Below are positions 1 through 8,031 of a DNA stretch of 35,756 nt, one piece after another. Position 1 is the first letter of the stretch, and the number at the start of each line of letters is the position of its first letter. The notes beneath the pieces were generated by a model, which was not told the DNA's origin, made no database searches, and saw only the letters and a program-made list of their open reading frames with translations. This DNA is from Oscillospiraceae bacterium (GTDB taxonomy: Bacteria > Bacillota > Clostridia > Oscillospirales > Oscillospiraceae), in the NCBI GenBank assembly GCA_017445875.1, contig JAFSRZ010000003.1:1-35756 (forward strand), read 5' to 3'. A program made the position numbers and the translations under genes.

Positions 1-112
1 CCTGCGAGAAAGTATGGGCTTCTTCAGCGGCCAGCACCAAGTCGTCCAACTGCTCCAAAAGGGAGTGCATCTCGAACAGGTACGCTTCCAGCATATCGTT
101 GTTCATGCTCAT
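1..112 (-). CDS. cheA: Chemotaxis histidine kinase CheA, N-terminal fragment (runs off the left edge)
   Basis: Only the first 37 codons are present, read leftward from ATG at 110-112. The translation begins MSMNNDMLEAYLFEMHSLLE and continues through an acidic helix (QLDDLVLAAEEAHTFSQ). This fits the first helix of the CheA histidine phosphotransfer domain, just before the expected phospho-accepting histidine, which lies outside the window. CheA autophosphorylates in response to chemoreceptors and passes phosphate to CheY. The start is supported by a GAGGTGG ribosome binding site 7 nt upstream; an alternative ATG lies two codons downstream. A sigma-28-like promoter upstream (197-223) fits a motility gene. 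With so little sequence, another HPt-domain protein remains possible. Confidence 0.62.
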   Translation of the reverse strand, partial: MSMNNDMLEAYLFEMHSLLEQLDDLVLAAEEAHTFSQ

Positions 113-119
113 GGAAAAT

Positions 120-127
120 CCACCTCT
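120..127 (-). promoter_or_regulatory. Ribosome binding site of the cheA-like gene
   Basis: AGAGGTGG on the minus strand, 7 nt before ATG at 112. It supports that start over the in-frame ATG at 104-106. Confidence 0.6.
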
Positions 128-196
128 GTTTTCTGATTTCGACCGGTAACGGCCCGTTTTCCTGATTCAGGGCATAACCCACGTCTCTTAATCTAT

Positions 197-223
197 TTAT
201 CGGCACGTTTTCTAATAAATTAA
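197..223 (-). promoter_or_regulatory. Sigma-28 (SigD/FliA)-type motility promoter upstream of cheA
   Basis: The minus strand carries TTAA (220-223), a 15-nt spacer and GCCGATAA (197-204). The Gram-positive sigma-D consensus is TAAA-N15-GCCGATAA, so the -10 element is exact and the -35 matches 3 of 4. It points at the cheA-like gene, with an 84-nt leader between -10 and start codon. The surrounding AT-rich patch contrasts with the GC-rich flanks. Confidence 0.65.
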
Positions 224-326
224 TAGTCCCGTTCCTCTTTTTTTTCGACACGCGCCGGAAAATCCCGGAAGCGTTCCCAATTTCCGGGCGCTGACACGTT
301 TCCCGCGCAAAAATGACAGGAAACCA

Positions 327-355
327 TTGCAATTTCCCGCCGTCCGTGGTAAAGT
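327..355 (+). promoter_or_regulatory. Sigma-A-type promoter of the FliK-like/FlhB-like/PilZ/SLH run
   Basis: TTGCAA (327-332), a 17-nt spacer and TAAAGT (350-355). Each box matches 4 of 6 consensus bases. It lies 77 nt before the first start codon, with an A-rich AAGGAG ribosome binding site at about 415-420. It is a moderate match only. Confidence 0.42.
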
Positions 356-432
356 AAGAATGCGAAAACAGGTTTTACCGGGCGTGTTCGCCGCGCCCGT
401 TTCGATTCCCCCGCAAAGGAGTGTGAACGCCT

Positions 433-1845
433 ATGCCGGCACTGTTAGGCCCCACCAATCCGGTACCCGGTTATGACCAGCAGCCCGTACGGATTACCAC
501 GCCGCCGCCAACCGATACCACCGTACAGAATATCGTAGACCCCGAACGCGTTGTCCGGCCTGACAGCAAGTCCGAGCGGCAGGACAACGCCGATACCGGT
601 GCCACCCGGTACGAGTCCAATTACATGACGTTCCTGCAACGCCTGCGCGGGGCGCGTGACTTGCCAGAAGTATTCATGCGCATTCTGCAATGGGGCGGTG
701 TGGAGGTCTCGTCGGGAATCCGTTCCGGGTTCGCGCAGGAAATGTCACAGTTTTTAGAGTTTCTCCAGATGGACGAGGCACAGCTTTTGGAATTTCTGAA
801 AAACCAGTTAGAGAGCGGTTCACGCTTCACGGGGCCGCTGTTCGGACTGATTCGGGACGCATACAACGGCACTACATCAGAAATGGCGCGTTCCGACATT
901 CTGCAATTTCTCCGGCGCTACAGCGACTTCTCCTCCACGGAACATTTAGAGGGAAAGTTACTCCGCGAAACCGGGGACATGACAGAATCGTTACCTTCAC
1001 AGTGGGGCGACCAAGTCAAGGACATTTTAGCGAAATTGCAAAGCGGCGTCGAGGCGGGAGACCGTCAGGGGAACTTGAATCTGTTACGGGAAAAGCTGTT
1101 CCCGCTGATTGCGCGCTACGTGACCACGACGCACGACCACGGACGCGCCCGGCACATTCTGTCGATGATGACGCTGGACATAGCGCGTTACGAGAACGGC
1201 GACACCAAGGGACTGTTACACGCGTTCCGGCACTTAACATCAATGGGCATTCTGCCCGACGAACTGGGGAAACTGTCCGACGCGGACATATTGCGCCTCC
1301 TGAAAGAGTCGGACTTCGCCAAGGCGGCGCAAAATAACGAGTTCGCGGCGCACATGGCGGCGCTGACTAACGCGGCAATCCGGGGCGAGGCGGGCGTGAA
1401 CGCACAGGAAGCCTTCCGCAATATGATGGCGGCACTGCTCATCAATGAGAGCGTGTACATGCCGCTCAATCACGTGATACTCCCGCTGGACTGGGACGGT
1501 AAGAAGATGTTCGCGGAAATGTGGGTTGACCCGGATGTCGGCAACACGCGTCAGGAGTACGGGGACGGGGATTTCCGGATTCTGATTAAACTGGACATTG
1601 AATCATTAGGGGCGTTTGACCTGTTGTTCGACGCCCACGGGACGAATGTCAACTTACAAGTAGCGTGTCCGGCGGTTGTCGCGCCGCACGCTCAACAGGT
1701 GTCCGAGACACTGGCGGGGATTCTGTCCCGGAACGGCCTCCGCCCGGAACGTGTTACCGTGGCGGAAATGCGGCGGCCTATCGCCATTTCGGAAGTATTC
1801 CCCAAGATTTTAGCGGGCATGACCGGCATTAACGTCAGAGTGTAG
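433..1845 (+). CDS. FliK-like (flagellar hook-length control-like) protein, first gene of a surface-protein operon
   Basis: This is a 470-residue soluble protein with no signal peptide. Residues 1-65 are proline-rich and disordered (NPVPGYDQQ, TTPPPTDTT). The middle is largely helical. Residues 381-446 (starting FRILIKLDIESLGAFDLLF, followed by a helix ending in the NGL motif) resemble the C-terminal Flg_hook domain of FliK. In FliK that domain contacts the FlhB C-terminal domain to switch export substrate. The next gene encodes exactly such an FlhB C-terminal domain, as in the ylqG-ylqH pair of Bacillus. An AAGGAG site precedes the ATG. The fold assignment is pattern-based and the length-control role is an inference; the protein may have a function outside the flagellum. 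Confidence 0.6.
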   Translation: MPALLGPTNPVPGYDQQPVRITTPPPTDTTVQNIVDPERVVRPDSKSERQDNADTGATRYESNYMTFLQRLRGARDLPEVFMRILQWGGVEVSSGIRSGFAQEMSQFLEFLQMDEAQLLEFLKNQLESGSRFTGPLFGLIRDAYNGTTSEMARSDILQFLRRYSDFSSTEHLEGKLLRETGDMTESLPSQWGDQVKDILAKLQSGVEAGDRQGNLNLLREKLFPLIARYVTTTHDHGRARHILSMMTLDIARYENGDTKGLLHAFRHLTSMGILPDELGKLSDADILRLLKESDFAKAAQNNEFAAHMAALTNAAIRGEAGVNAQEAFRNMMAALLINESVYMPLNHVILPLDWDGKKMFAEMWVDPDVGNTRQEYGDGDFRILIKLDIESLGAFDLLFDAHGTNVNLQVACPAVVAPHAQQVSETLAGILSRNGLRPERVTVAEMRRPIAISEVFPKILAGMTGINVRV

Positions 1846-1864
1846 CATAAGGAGTTGATAGAAA

Positions 1865-2203
1865 GTGCCGAGACCGGTAAAACGGGCGGTAGCCCTTCAA
1901 TACGGTGCCGACGACAGCGCCCCCGTAGTGGTAGCCTCCGGCATGGGCTACTTAGCCGAGCGTATCGTGAACGTGGCGCAGGAAAACGGCGTGCCGGTTT
2001 ACGAGGATGATTCCCTTGCCACGATGCTGACGCAGTTGAATTTGGGGCAGGAAATCCCGCCGGAACTGTATCAGGCGATTGTGGAAATTTACGTATACTT
2101 TCTGAATTTCGACGTACAAAACCGGCGTCCGAAGGCGGTGGCACAGACTCTCCCGCCGCCGGAGCCGGAAACCGAAGCCCCCGCGGAAGGAGTGGAAGAA
2201 TAA
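1865..2203 (+). CDS. Stand-alone FlhB C-terminal domain protein (YlqH-like, type III export switch family)
   Basis: A 112-residue protein starting at GTG 1865, with AAGGAG at 1849-1854. Residues 8-80 match the part of FlhB/YscU downstream of the self-cleaving NPTH loop: AVALQYGADDSAPVVVASG, a helix (LAERIVNVAQENGVPVYED) and the LGQEIPPELYQAIVEIYVY ending. The NPTH motif and all membrane helices of full FlhB are absent, so it corresponds to the cleaved C-terminal fragment alone. The tail (85-112) is Pro/Glu-rich. In flagella this domain docks FliK and decides which substrates are exported, so pairing with the FliK-like upstream gene is meaningful. The next gene overlaps its stop codon by one base (TAATG). 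The family call is firm; the biological role is not. Confidence 0.85.
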   Translation: MPRPVKRAVALQYGADDSAPVVVASGMGYLAERIVNVAQENGVPVYEDDSLATMLTQLNLGQEIPPELYQAIVEIYVYFLNFDVQNRRPKAVAQTLPPPEPETEAPAEGVEE

Positions 2204-2832
2204 TGGCGCTTTTCGGATTTCTCAGAAGAGAAAAACCGCAGGACTACTATTTCCTCATGGACAAGAACTCAAACTATCTCGCAAGGGGCAGTTTGCAGAA
2301 CAATCCCGACAATGACAATATGCTGTTCAAAGTGCTGGACGGCAACATAGATGAAATTCTACGCATGGAAATTGTGCAAGTTGTCCCGGCGGACAAAACC
2401 AAGTCCGTGACGATGGGCAAAGCGGTTTCCCGCCGCGCCAACGTTGTCACAATTGAACACATGCGCGACATGGGCATGGGTGTGCGGAAGAATTTCCGCA
2501 TGCCGGTGGACTTCGAGAGCTTCATCTACCCGGATTCCGGCGGACGCTATATCATCAAGTCCATTGACCTGAGCTGTGGCGGGATTGCGTTCTACACAGT
2601 CGCCGAACTCCCCACGGGTTCACAAATGGAAGTCGTGATTCCGATTACGGCGGAAGGCCCCGTCATTGTCCGCTGTACGATTCTCCGGGCGTTTCCGTTC
2701 GCGCCGCCCATTCACAAGTACGCCTGTCAGTTTGTGGGGCTGATTCAGGACGAGGAAAACGCGATTCAGGAAGCGGTGTTTAATATCCAGCTTGCCCACA
2801 TCCGCGACAACGGACGACAGGGAAGGAGTTAA
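2203..2832 (+). CDS. PilZ-domain cyclic di-GMP receptor (YcgR-like)
   Basis: A 209-residue cytosolic protein. The two c-di-GMP-binding signatures of PilZ domains are intact: RxxxR at R95-K-N-F-R99 and DxSxxG at D122-L-S-C-G-G127, followed by the expected beta-barrel strands. Residues 1-90 form a YcgR-N-like domain. YcgR proteins brake flagella or alter surface behaviour when c-di-GMP is high. The ATG overlaps the preceding stop (TAATG) with AAGGAG at 2187-2192, and its own end carries the ribosome binding site for the giant SLH gene, so translation of all four genes is probably linked. An EAL phosphodiesterase at 27808-29667 could lower the ligand level. Confidence 0.88.
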   Translation: MALFGFLRREKPQDYYFLMDKNSNYLARGSLQNNPDNDNMLFKVLDGNIDEILRMEIVQVVPADKTKSVTMGKAVSRRANVVTIEHMRDMGMGVRKNFRMPVDFESFIYPDSGGRYIIKSIDLSCGGIAFYTVAELPTGSQMEVVIPITAEGPVIVRCTILRAFPFAPPIHKYACQFVGLIQDEENAIQEAVFNIQLAHIRDNGRQGRS

Positions 2833-2834
2833 GT

Positions 2835-5800
2835 TTGAAACCAATCAGAAGATTTCAAAACGCCGCCGCGCTTCTGTTACTCCCCGCGCTCGTACTGCTT
2901 GGGACTGTGTTCCCGACGCGGGCGCGTGCCGAGACTATCTACGACGAGGCCATTGAAAAACTCGTCGCGTGGGGCGTGATTCACGGCTATGAGGACGGGG
3001 AGGTACACCCCGAACGCATGGTCACGCGGGCGCAGTTTGTGGCGATGGTCAACCGCGCCTACGGCTACTCCGAAAAGGGGGAACATCCGTTCCGCGACAT
3101 TACGTCCAGCGCGTGGTACTACGACGATATTGTGATTGCCTATACGGCGCGCTACTTCACCGGGACAGACCGCTACAACGCCTCCCCCGACCGTCTGCTG
3201 ACGCGTCAGCAGGCCATGACCATGCTCGCCAAGAATCTGCGCCTGACGCCGATTCCGGGAGAAGTCACGCAGTTTATCGACGGTAACGGCTTCGCCGAAT
3301 ACAGCAAGGGCTACGTCAAGGCCGCCGTGGAAAAAGGCCTCATCAAGGGCTATCCCGACGGCACATTCCGCCCGGAGGCGAACATTTCACGCGGCGCTAT
3401 GGCGCTTCTGCTCGAACGGGCGTTAGGGAACCTGATTAAGGAACCCGGCGTCTACGAATTAGACGACGTGTTCGGCAACGTCACGATTTCGAGTTCCAAT
3501 ACCACGCTCCGCAACACGACCATTGCCGGAAATCTGTACATCAGCGGCGGTCTGGAACTGGGCGCGGTCACGCTGGAAAATGTCCGCGTACTCGGTGACA
3601 TCATTGTAGCCGGTTCGGGCGAGAGCGAGACCGGCGACGAAAGCGTGATTCTCCGCAACGTGGAGGCCAATAATTTAGAGGTGGACAGCGTCAAAGGACA
3701 GTACCTGTCTCTCCGCTCGGAGGGTACGACTTCCATACAAAACACGTCCATCCGTTCCAGCGCGTACCTTCAGGACAGGACGCCCACCGGGCGCGGCCTG
3801 TTGAATATCACGCTGGAAGGCTCGCGGGAAAGCACATTCTCCCTGTCGGGCAACCTTGAAAACGTGGTCAACAAGACCCCCGCTTCCACGCTCCGCGTCG
3901 CCGCCGGTACGCTCCAAAATCTGACCATGGACGAGAAAGCGCCGGAATCCTCCCTGATACTCGACGCCAACGCCACGGTCAAGAACCTGAATCTCGACAC
4001 CGGCGTACCGGTCACGGGCAACGGCGACGTGGAAAACGTCAATATCAATACGACTGGCTCCATTGTCTCCATGCTCCCGGACAATATCGTGATTCGTCCG
4101 GGCATTACGGCGCTGGTGTCCGGCACGCGCATGGATTCCACACAGGCTACCGAAGCGTCCGCCGACCCCCGTCTGCTGGCCGGATACCCGCATGTGTCCA
4201 ACATCTCCCCGACGGGCGCTACCGCGTGGTTCTCCGCGAACAAGACCGGCACTGTCTACTGGGCGGTCAGCGGCCTGCCGGACGGCTCCGTCAACGAGGA
4301 GGAACTGATTAACCCGGCTTCCTACGGCTCCAAGACCATCAGCAGCGGCACCACGCAAATCAAGGAATCTCAGCAGGAAGTACAGGCGAAAGTTCCCCGC
4401 CTGACCGCCGGCGGCTCCTACTATCTCTCCGCCATCATGGTCGACGCACGCGGTACCCGTTCCCCGGTGAAAGTTATCTCGTTCTCCACGCCGGACGGCA
4501 CAATCCCCGCCTTCACCGCCGGATATCCCACCATCAGCGCCAACACCTATGACCGCGCCTCCGCCAGCGTCGACCGCTACAGCGCGCAGGTGATTGTAAT
4601 GGCAAACAAGGACTGTATGCTCTACTGGGCGCTCTACAACACCGGAAGCGCCACGCCCGCCCCCGGAGATTTCCGCGCCGGTTCACTCGGCGGCGCTATC
4701 GCAAGCGGCATTCAGGACTTGACGCGCAGTCTGCCCTCTCTGGTACAGTTGTCCGGACTGCACGAGCAGACGAAATACGACGTGTACTTGTGGCTCACAG
4801 ACGCCGACTTCGCGCAGAGTTCCGCCGTCCGGAAAGTCACCTTCACCACCGTGGACGGCACCCCGCCCGAATTTCTCACCCCCATGACCGTCAACAGTGT
4901 CCGGGCAACGTCCATCCGCTTCACGTGCATGCTCAACGAGGCGGGTACCATTTACTGGGTCGCCGTGCCTTCCGGCATGGACTACCCGTTACCCCCGGCG
5001 GGAAGCAGTGTTGTCACCCCCGAATACGCGCAGTTACAGATTTCCTCCGGCATGAACGGTATCAAGAGCGGTTCCGTGAACGCCCGTCAGAATATGCTCG
5101 CGCAAATTAACGTGACCGGCTTGCAGTCGGAGACCTCGTACGATATCTGGTATATCGCCAAGGACCTCGCCGGGAACTACTCCGTATATCCCAACGGAGA
5201 CCCCAACAACCCCAACGACCCCAACAACCCCAAGCGTACCTGTATGATTACGGCGAACACCCTCGACAGCGCCCCGCCCGTCGCTACGCAGGAGTTCACG
5301 CGTACCCCCGAATTTACGCCGGGTACCCCCTACGCAGACAGCGACATCCGCATTGTCTTTAACGAGAGTGTCCAGCAGGCGTCCACGAACTCGCGCTTTA
5401 TTGACCTCTACCAAGACGTGTTGCTTGCGCAGTCCTCGAACGACCGCGACACCGCCAAGGACAATCTCGCCGAAGCGCTCAGCGCCTGTATCCAGCTCTA
5501 TGACCGCACGAACCCAAGTCTCCCCGTCATGGTCAACGAGCGAAACAGTCTCAACGCCGACACCATCACCAACTGGGGCATTGACTACCGCAACTGTACC
5601 GTAACCATGGAAGAAGCAAGAACCGTTGTCACCTTCCCCACGTACCTTGAAACCGACGGACGGCAGACCAGCGCCTTGCGCCTCAGCAGCGGCACATCGT
5701 ACTATTTCCAGTTGACCGACATTTCCGACACCTCCTCGGCGCAGAACCGCATGCCGACAACGCGTCTTGACCGTTTCCGCACGGTGGCCTCTCAGGTGGC

Positions 5801-7958
5801 CTTGACCAATTTGAGCCTTGCCGCCGAATCCTACCCCATCGGAATCAGTGACATTGACATGTCCTTCGCCGTCACGCCGATTTCCACTTCCATGGCTGAC
5901 CCCACCACAACGTGGGATATGCTCATCTGGTCGGACATTTCCTGTGAATACGAAATGTATGTCCGCTCCCGCCTGACGGATTCGCTCTCCTACGACATCT
6001 CCGCCGAGACCGACGCCAACGGCTGGCGGCGTATCCAGAATCCTAAAAACGGTTCCGGCGGCTTCGGAAAAGTGGCGATTCCCTCCACGATGAAAAATCA
6101 GCGTATCGGGCAGAGCCTCCACTTCAACCTGTACAATTACGGCGTCGGCGAAACGCCCAACCTCACCAAACTTGCCGACGGCAGTGTGTACGAGTACGCC
6201 ATCCGCTTCCGGGAGATTAACGGCGACAACCAGCGCGGCGGCTGGAGTCAGGAAGTACACTTCTATATTTCCGTGATTTCGGGTTCCTCCAACGAGCTGG
6301 GCAACCTCGCTTCCAACATCACGGAAGACCGCTTCAACCTCGCCAAACAGGAAGAAACTGTTAATGAACTCAGTACGCCTCCCGATTTGATGTTCCGTCT
6401 GACAAAAGCGTTTCTGGATACCGTCGCGCCGACATTCGCTTCCGGGCGGCCTATCTTCAACCCGGTGGACGTGAGCGTGGAAATGCGTCTGCAAATCTCC
6501 CGGCAGGGTACCGTGTTCTACGCCCTCGCCCCCGCTGACGACACTATCAGTACCCGCGACTTGGACGGCTTAGCCGTCAACTGGTACCGGAAAGACGAAA
6601 TTCCGACAACCGGAAGCGATGTCCGGCTTGACAGTTCCGGGAACGAAGTCCGCGACGAGGACGGCAACCCAATTCCGCTCGCGCCGTTCTATATCTCCAC
6701 GCCGTCCTATCTCGAAATCGTCAACCCGGAATATGACAACCCGGAGATTATTACCGGCTACGTCCCCATTACGTCCGGCACCGTCACCGCGACAGTCGAC
6801 GACCTGCTCCCGGATACCAATTACTTCGCCTACTTTGTGATTCGCGGCACGGGTCAGACGTATTCCCCGTACGTGCAGATTTTCCGCTTTACCACCCTGC
6901 CGACACAGCGACCTATCCTGACACTCGACCTCGCTAACCCCATTGTCAACGTCGCCACGGACAAACGCGCAATCGTGGACTTCATGATAGTCAACTACAA
7001 CTCGTCCGCGCTAAGCAGTCTGCTCAGCCGCCCCTTCTGGAACAACGACCCAAGCGGCAACGTCGACCCGCCCGACAATTTCCCCAATTACGCGGGCATT
7101 TCCAGCGTGTTGCAGGCACTCGCCACGAACCTTGTCACCTCCGACAGTGAGGGAAAGGGGTGTGTGTTCGACAAGTACGCCACCCAGAACTATAAAGACC
7201 AAGTCGCCGAGTATATCCGCGCCTCCTCCTCGAACACAGCCGGAACCATTATCGGCGTCGGACACGGTATCGAAATCGACGTGGGACAGCGACATGTCGT
7301 AGACGTGAGTGAGTATCCCATGTCCGAACACGCACAGTACGCCTTCCTCGCCGTCGGGCAGAGCAGGTCCGGCTCCGGCGACGCCTTCCGGTGTATCTAC
7401 CCCATCACGCTTGTCGACAGCGAAGCGCCCATCATTACCGCCATTCAAAACACGCTGACTATGGACGTGGTGGACGGCAAAGTCGGCAATACGTGCAGCG
7501 GGCGTATCTCGCTGACCTTCAACGAGTACCTGTACCACAGCGACGACAGCACCTCCCCGCCGACACTCCGCCAGATTGACCGCGGCCCGATTATCAGTTC
7601 TCTGCGGGATACGCCGGAATTTGAGAATTTCCGCGCCGTCGCCTCTCTCATGCAGACGCGTTCTTCTCCGCAAATCAGCCTCATGGAGGACGACGAAAGC
7701 CAAATCGGAAAGCAGACACTGACTATCGAGTTCAAACTTGACCACGCCGAGAACGGCACATTCCTTACCTTCTCCGCCGACTTGTGCGACCAGTACAGCA
7801 ACGTCAGAGGCTCGCCGCTGACAGTTTCCCTCCGCATTGTGCAGTTAAAGACACAAGTCGATGTCGACGACAAGGGCGACCCGATTTACGGCTTTATCTC
7901 CACGCCGCTAATCGAGCTTACGCCCGCGTGGGACGGCACCACGTTTGAAAACCGCTAA
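2835..7958 (+). CDS. Giant secreted S-layer homology (SLH) surface protein with beta-solenoid and Fn3-like repeats
   Basis: A 1707-residue protein starting at TTG 2835, chosen because AAGGAG (2823-2828) lies 6 nt upstream and the signal peptide begins there (hydrophobic core to about residue 32, cleavage after RARA). Three SLH domains follow at about 33-83, 88-142 and 150-205 (for example GYPDGTFRPEANISRGAMA). These bind secondary wall polymer. Residues 210-430 have the short alternating pattern of a beta-solenoid (NTTLRNTTIAGNLYI). The rest is repeated beta-sandwich-like units, each with an aromatic strand motif: TVYW (about 472), MLYW (594), TIYW (705), TVFY (1225). There is a DPNNPNDPNNPK linker near residue 797. 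There is no LPXTG motif or C-terminal anchor, so attachment would be through SLH. It is the last gene of the PilZ run. An adhesin or matrix role is inferred; the ligand is unknown. Confidence 0.85.
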   Translation: MKPIRRFQNAAALLLLPALVLLGTVFPTRARAETIYDEAIEKLVAWGVIHGYEDGEVHPERMVTRAQFVAMVNRAYGYSEKGEHPFRDITSSAWYYDDIVIAYTARYFTGTDRYNASPDRLLTRQQAMTMLAKNLRLTPIPGEVTQFIDGNGFAEYSKGYVKAAVEKGLIKGYPDGTFRPEANISRGAMALLLERALGNLIKEPGVYELDDVFGNVTISSSNTTLRNTTIAGNLYISGGLELGAVTLENVRVLGDIIVAGSGESETGDESVILRNVEANNLEVDSVKGQYLSLRSEGTTSIQNTSIRSSAYLQDRTPTGRGLLNITLEGSRESTFSLSGNLENVVNKTPASTLRVAAGTLQNLTMDEKAPESSLILDANATVKNLNLDTGVPVTGNGDVENVNINTTGSIVSMLPDNIVIRPGITALVSGTRMDSTQATEASADPRLLAGYPHVSNISPTGATAWFSANKTGTVYWAVSGLPDGSVNEEELINPASYGSKTISSGTTQIKESQQEVQAKVPRLTAGGSYYLSAIMVDARGTRSPVKVISFSTPDGTIPAFTAGYPTISANTYDRASASVDRYSAQVIVMANKDCMLYWALYNTGSATPAPGDFRAGSLGGAIASGIQDLTRSLPSLVQLSGLHEQTKYDVYLWLTDADFAQSSAVRKVTFTTVDGTPPEFLTPMTVNSVRATSIRFTCMLNEAGTIYWVAVPSGMDYPLPPAGSSVVTPEYAQLQISSGMNGIKSGSVNARQNMLAQINVTGLQSETSYDIWYIAKDLAGNYSVYPNGDPNNPNDPNNPKRTCMITANTLDSAPPVATQEFTRTPEFTPGTPYADSDIRIVFNESVQQASTNSRFIDLYQDVLLAQSSNDRDTAKDNLAEALSACIQLYDRTNPSLPVMVNERNSLNADTITNWGIDYRNCTVTMEEARTVVTFPTYLETDGRQTSALRLSSGTSYYFQLTDISDTSSAQNRMPTTRLDRFRTVASQVALTNLSLAAESYPIGISDIDMSFAVTPISTSMADPTTTWDMLIWSDISCEYEMYVRSRLTDSLSYDISAETDANGWRRIQNPKNGSGGFGKVAIPSTMKNQRIGQSLHFNLYNYGVGETPNLTKLADGSVYEYAIRFREINGDNQRGGWSQEVHFYISVISGSSNELGNLASNITEDRFNLAKQEETVNELSTPPDLMFRLTKAFLDTVAPTFASGRPIFNPVDVSVEMRLQISRQGTVFYALAPADDTISTRDLDGLAVNWYRKDEIPTTGSDVRLDSSGNEVRDEDGNPIPLAPFYISTPSYLEIVNPEYDNPEIITGYVPITSGTVTATVDDLLPDTNYFAYFVIRGTGQTYSPYVQIFRFTTLPTQRPILTLDLANPIVNVATDKRAIVDFMIVNYNSSALSSLLSRPFWNNDPSGNVDPPDNFPNYAGISSVLQALATNLVTSDSEGKGCVFDKYATQNYKDQVAEYIRASSSNTAGTIIGVGHGIEIDVGQRHVVDVSEYPMSEHAQYAFLAVGQSRSGSGDAFRCIYPITLVDSEAPIITAIQNTLTMDVVDGKVGNTCSGRISLTFNEYLYHSDDSTSPPTLRQIDRGPIISSLRDTPEFENFRAVASLMQTRSSPQISLMEDDESQIGKQTLTIEFKLDHAENGTFLTFSADLCDQYSNVRGSPLTVSLRIVQLKTQVDVDDKGDPIYGFISTPLIELTPAWDGTTFENR
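5200..5235 (+). repeat. Short tandem repeat encoding an Asp-Pro-Asn-Asn-Pro linker
   Basis: CCCCAACAACCCCAACGACC is followed by a near-identical copy, encoding GDPNNPNDPNNPNDPNNPK. It forms a flexible hinge between two beta-sandwich repeats of the SLH protein and is prone to slippage. Confidence 0.6.
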
Positions 7959-7981
7959 TCCCATGTAGCAGACCACCATAC

Positions 7982-8014
7982 AGCGGCGTCCCGGTGACGG
8001 AGACGCCGCTTTCC
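7982..8014 (+). terminator. Rho-independent-type hairpin after the SLH gene
   Basis: A 9-bp perfect stem, AGCGGCGTC (7982-7990) with GACGCCGCT (8002-8010), an 11-nt loop and TTCCTT behind it. The T tract is short, so some read-through into the AAA+ gene is possible. It separates the SLH run from the AAA+/Fic pair. Confidence 0.6.
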
Positions 8015-8031
8015 TTGAAAGGAGACATTTC

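Noticed and set aside
690..1337. A 215-codon frame overlapping the FliK-like gene
   Set aside because: An Arg-rich shadow in an alternative frame, with no ribosome binding site or family resemblance.
5034..6494. A 486-codon open frame antisense to the SLH gene
   Set aside because: It mirrors the GC-rich third-position bias of the real gene, has a His/Val/Gly/Arg-rich composition with no recognisable domain, and no ribosome binding site. Similar mirror frames occur at 3675-4358 and 7011-7745.
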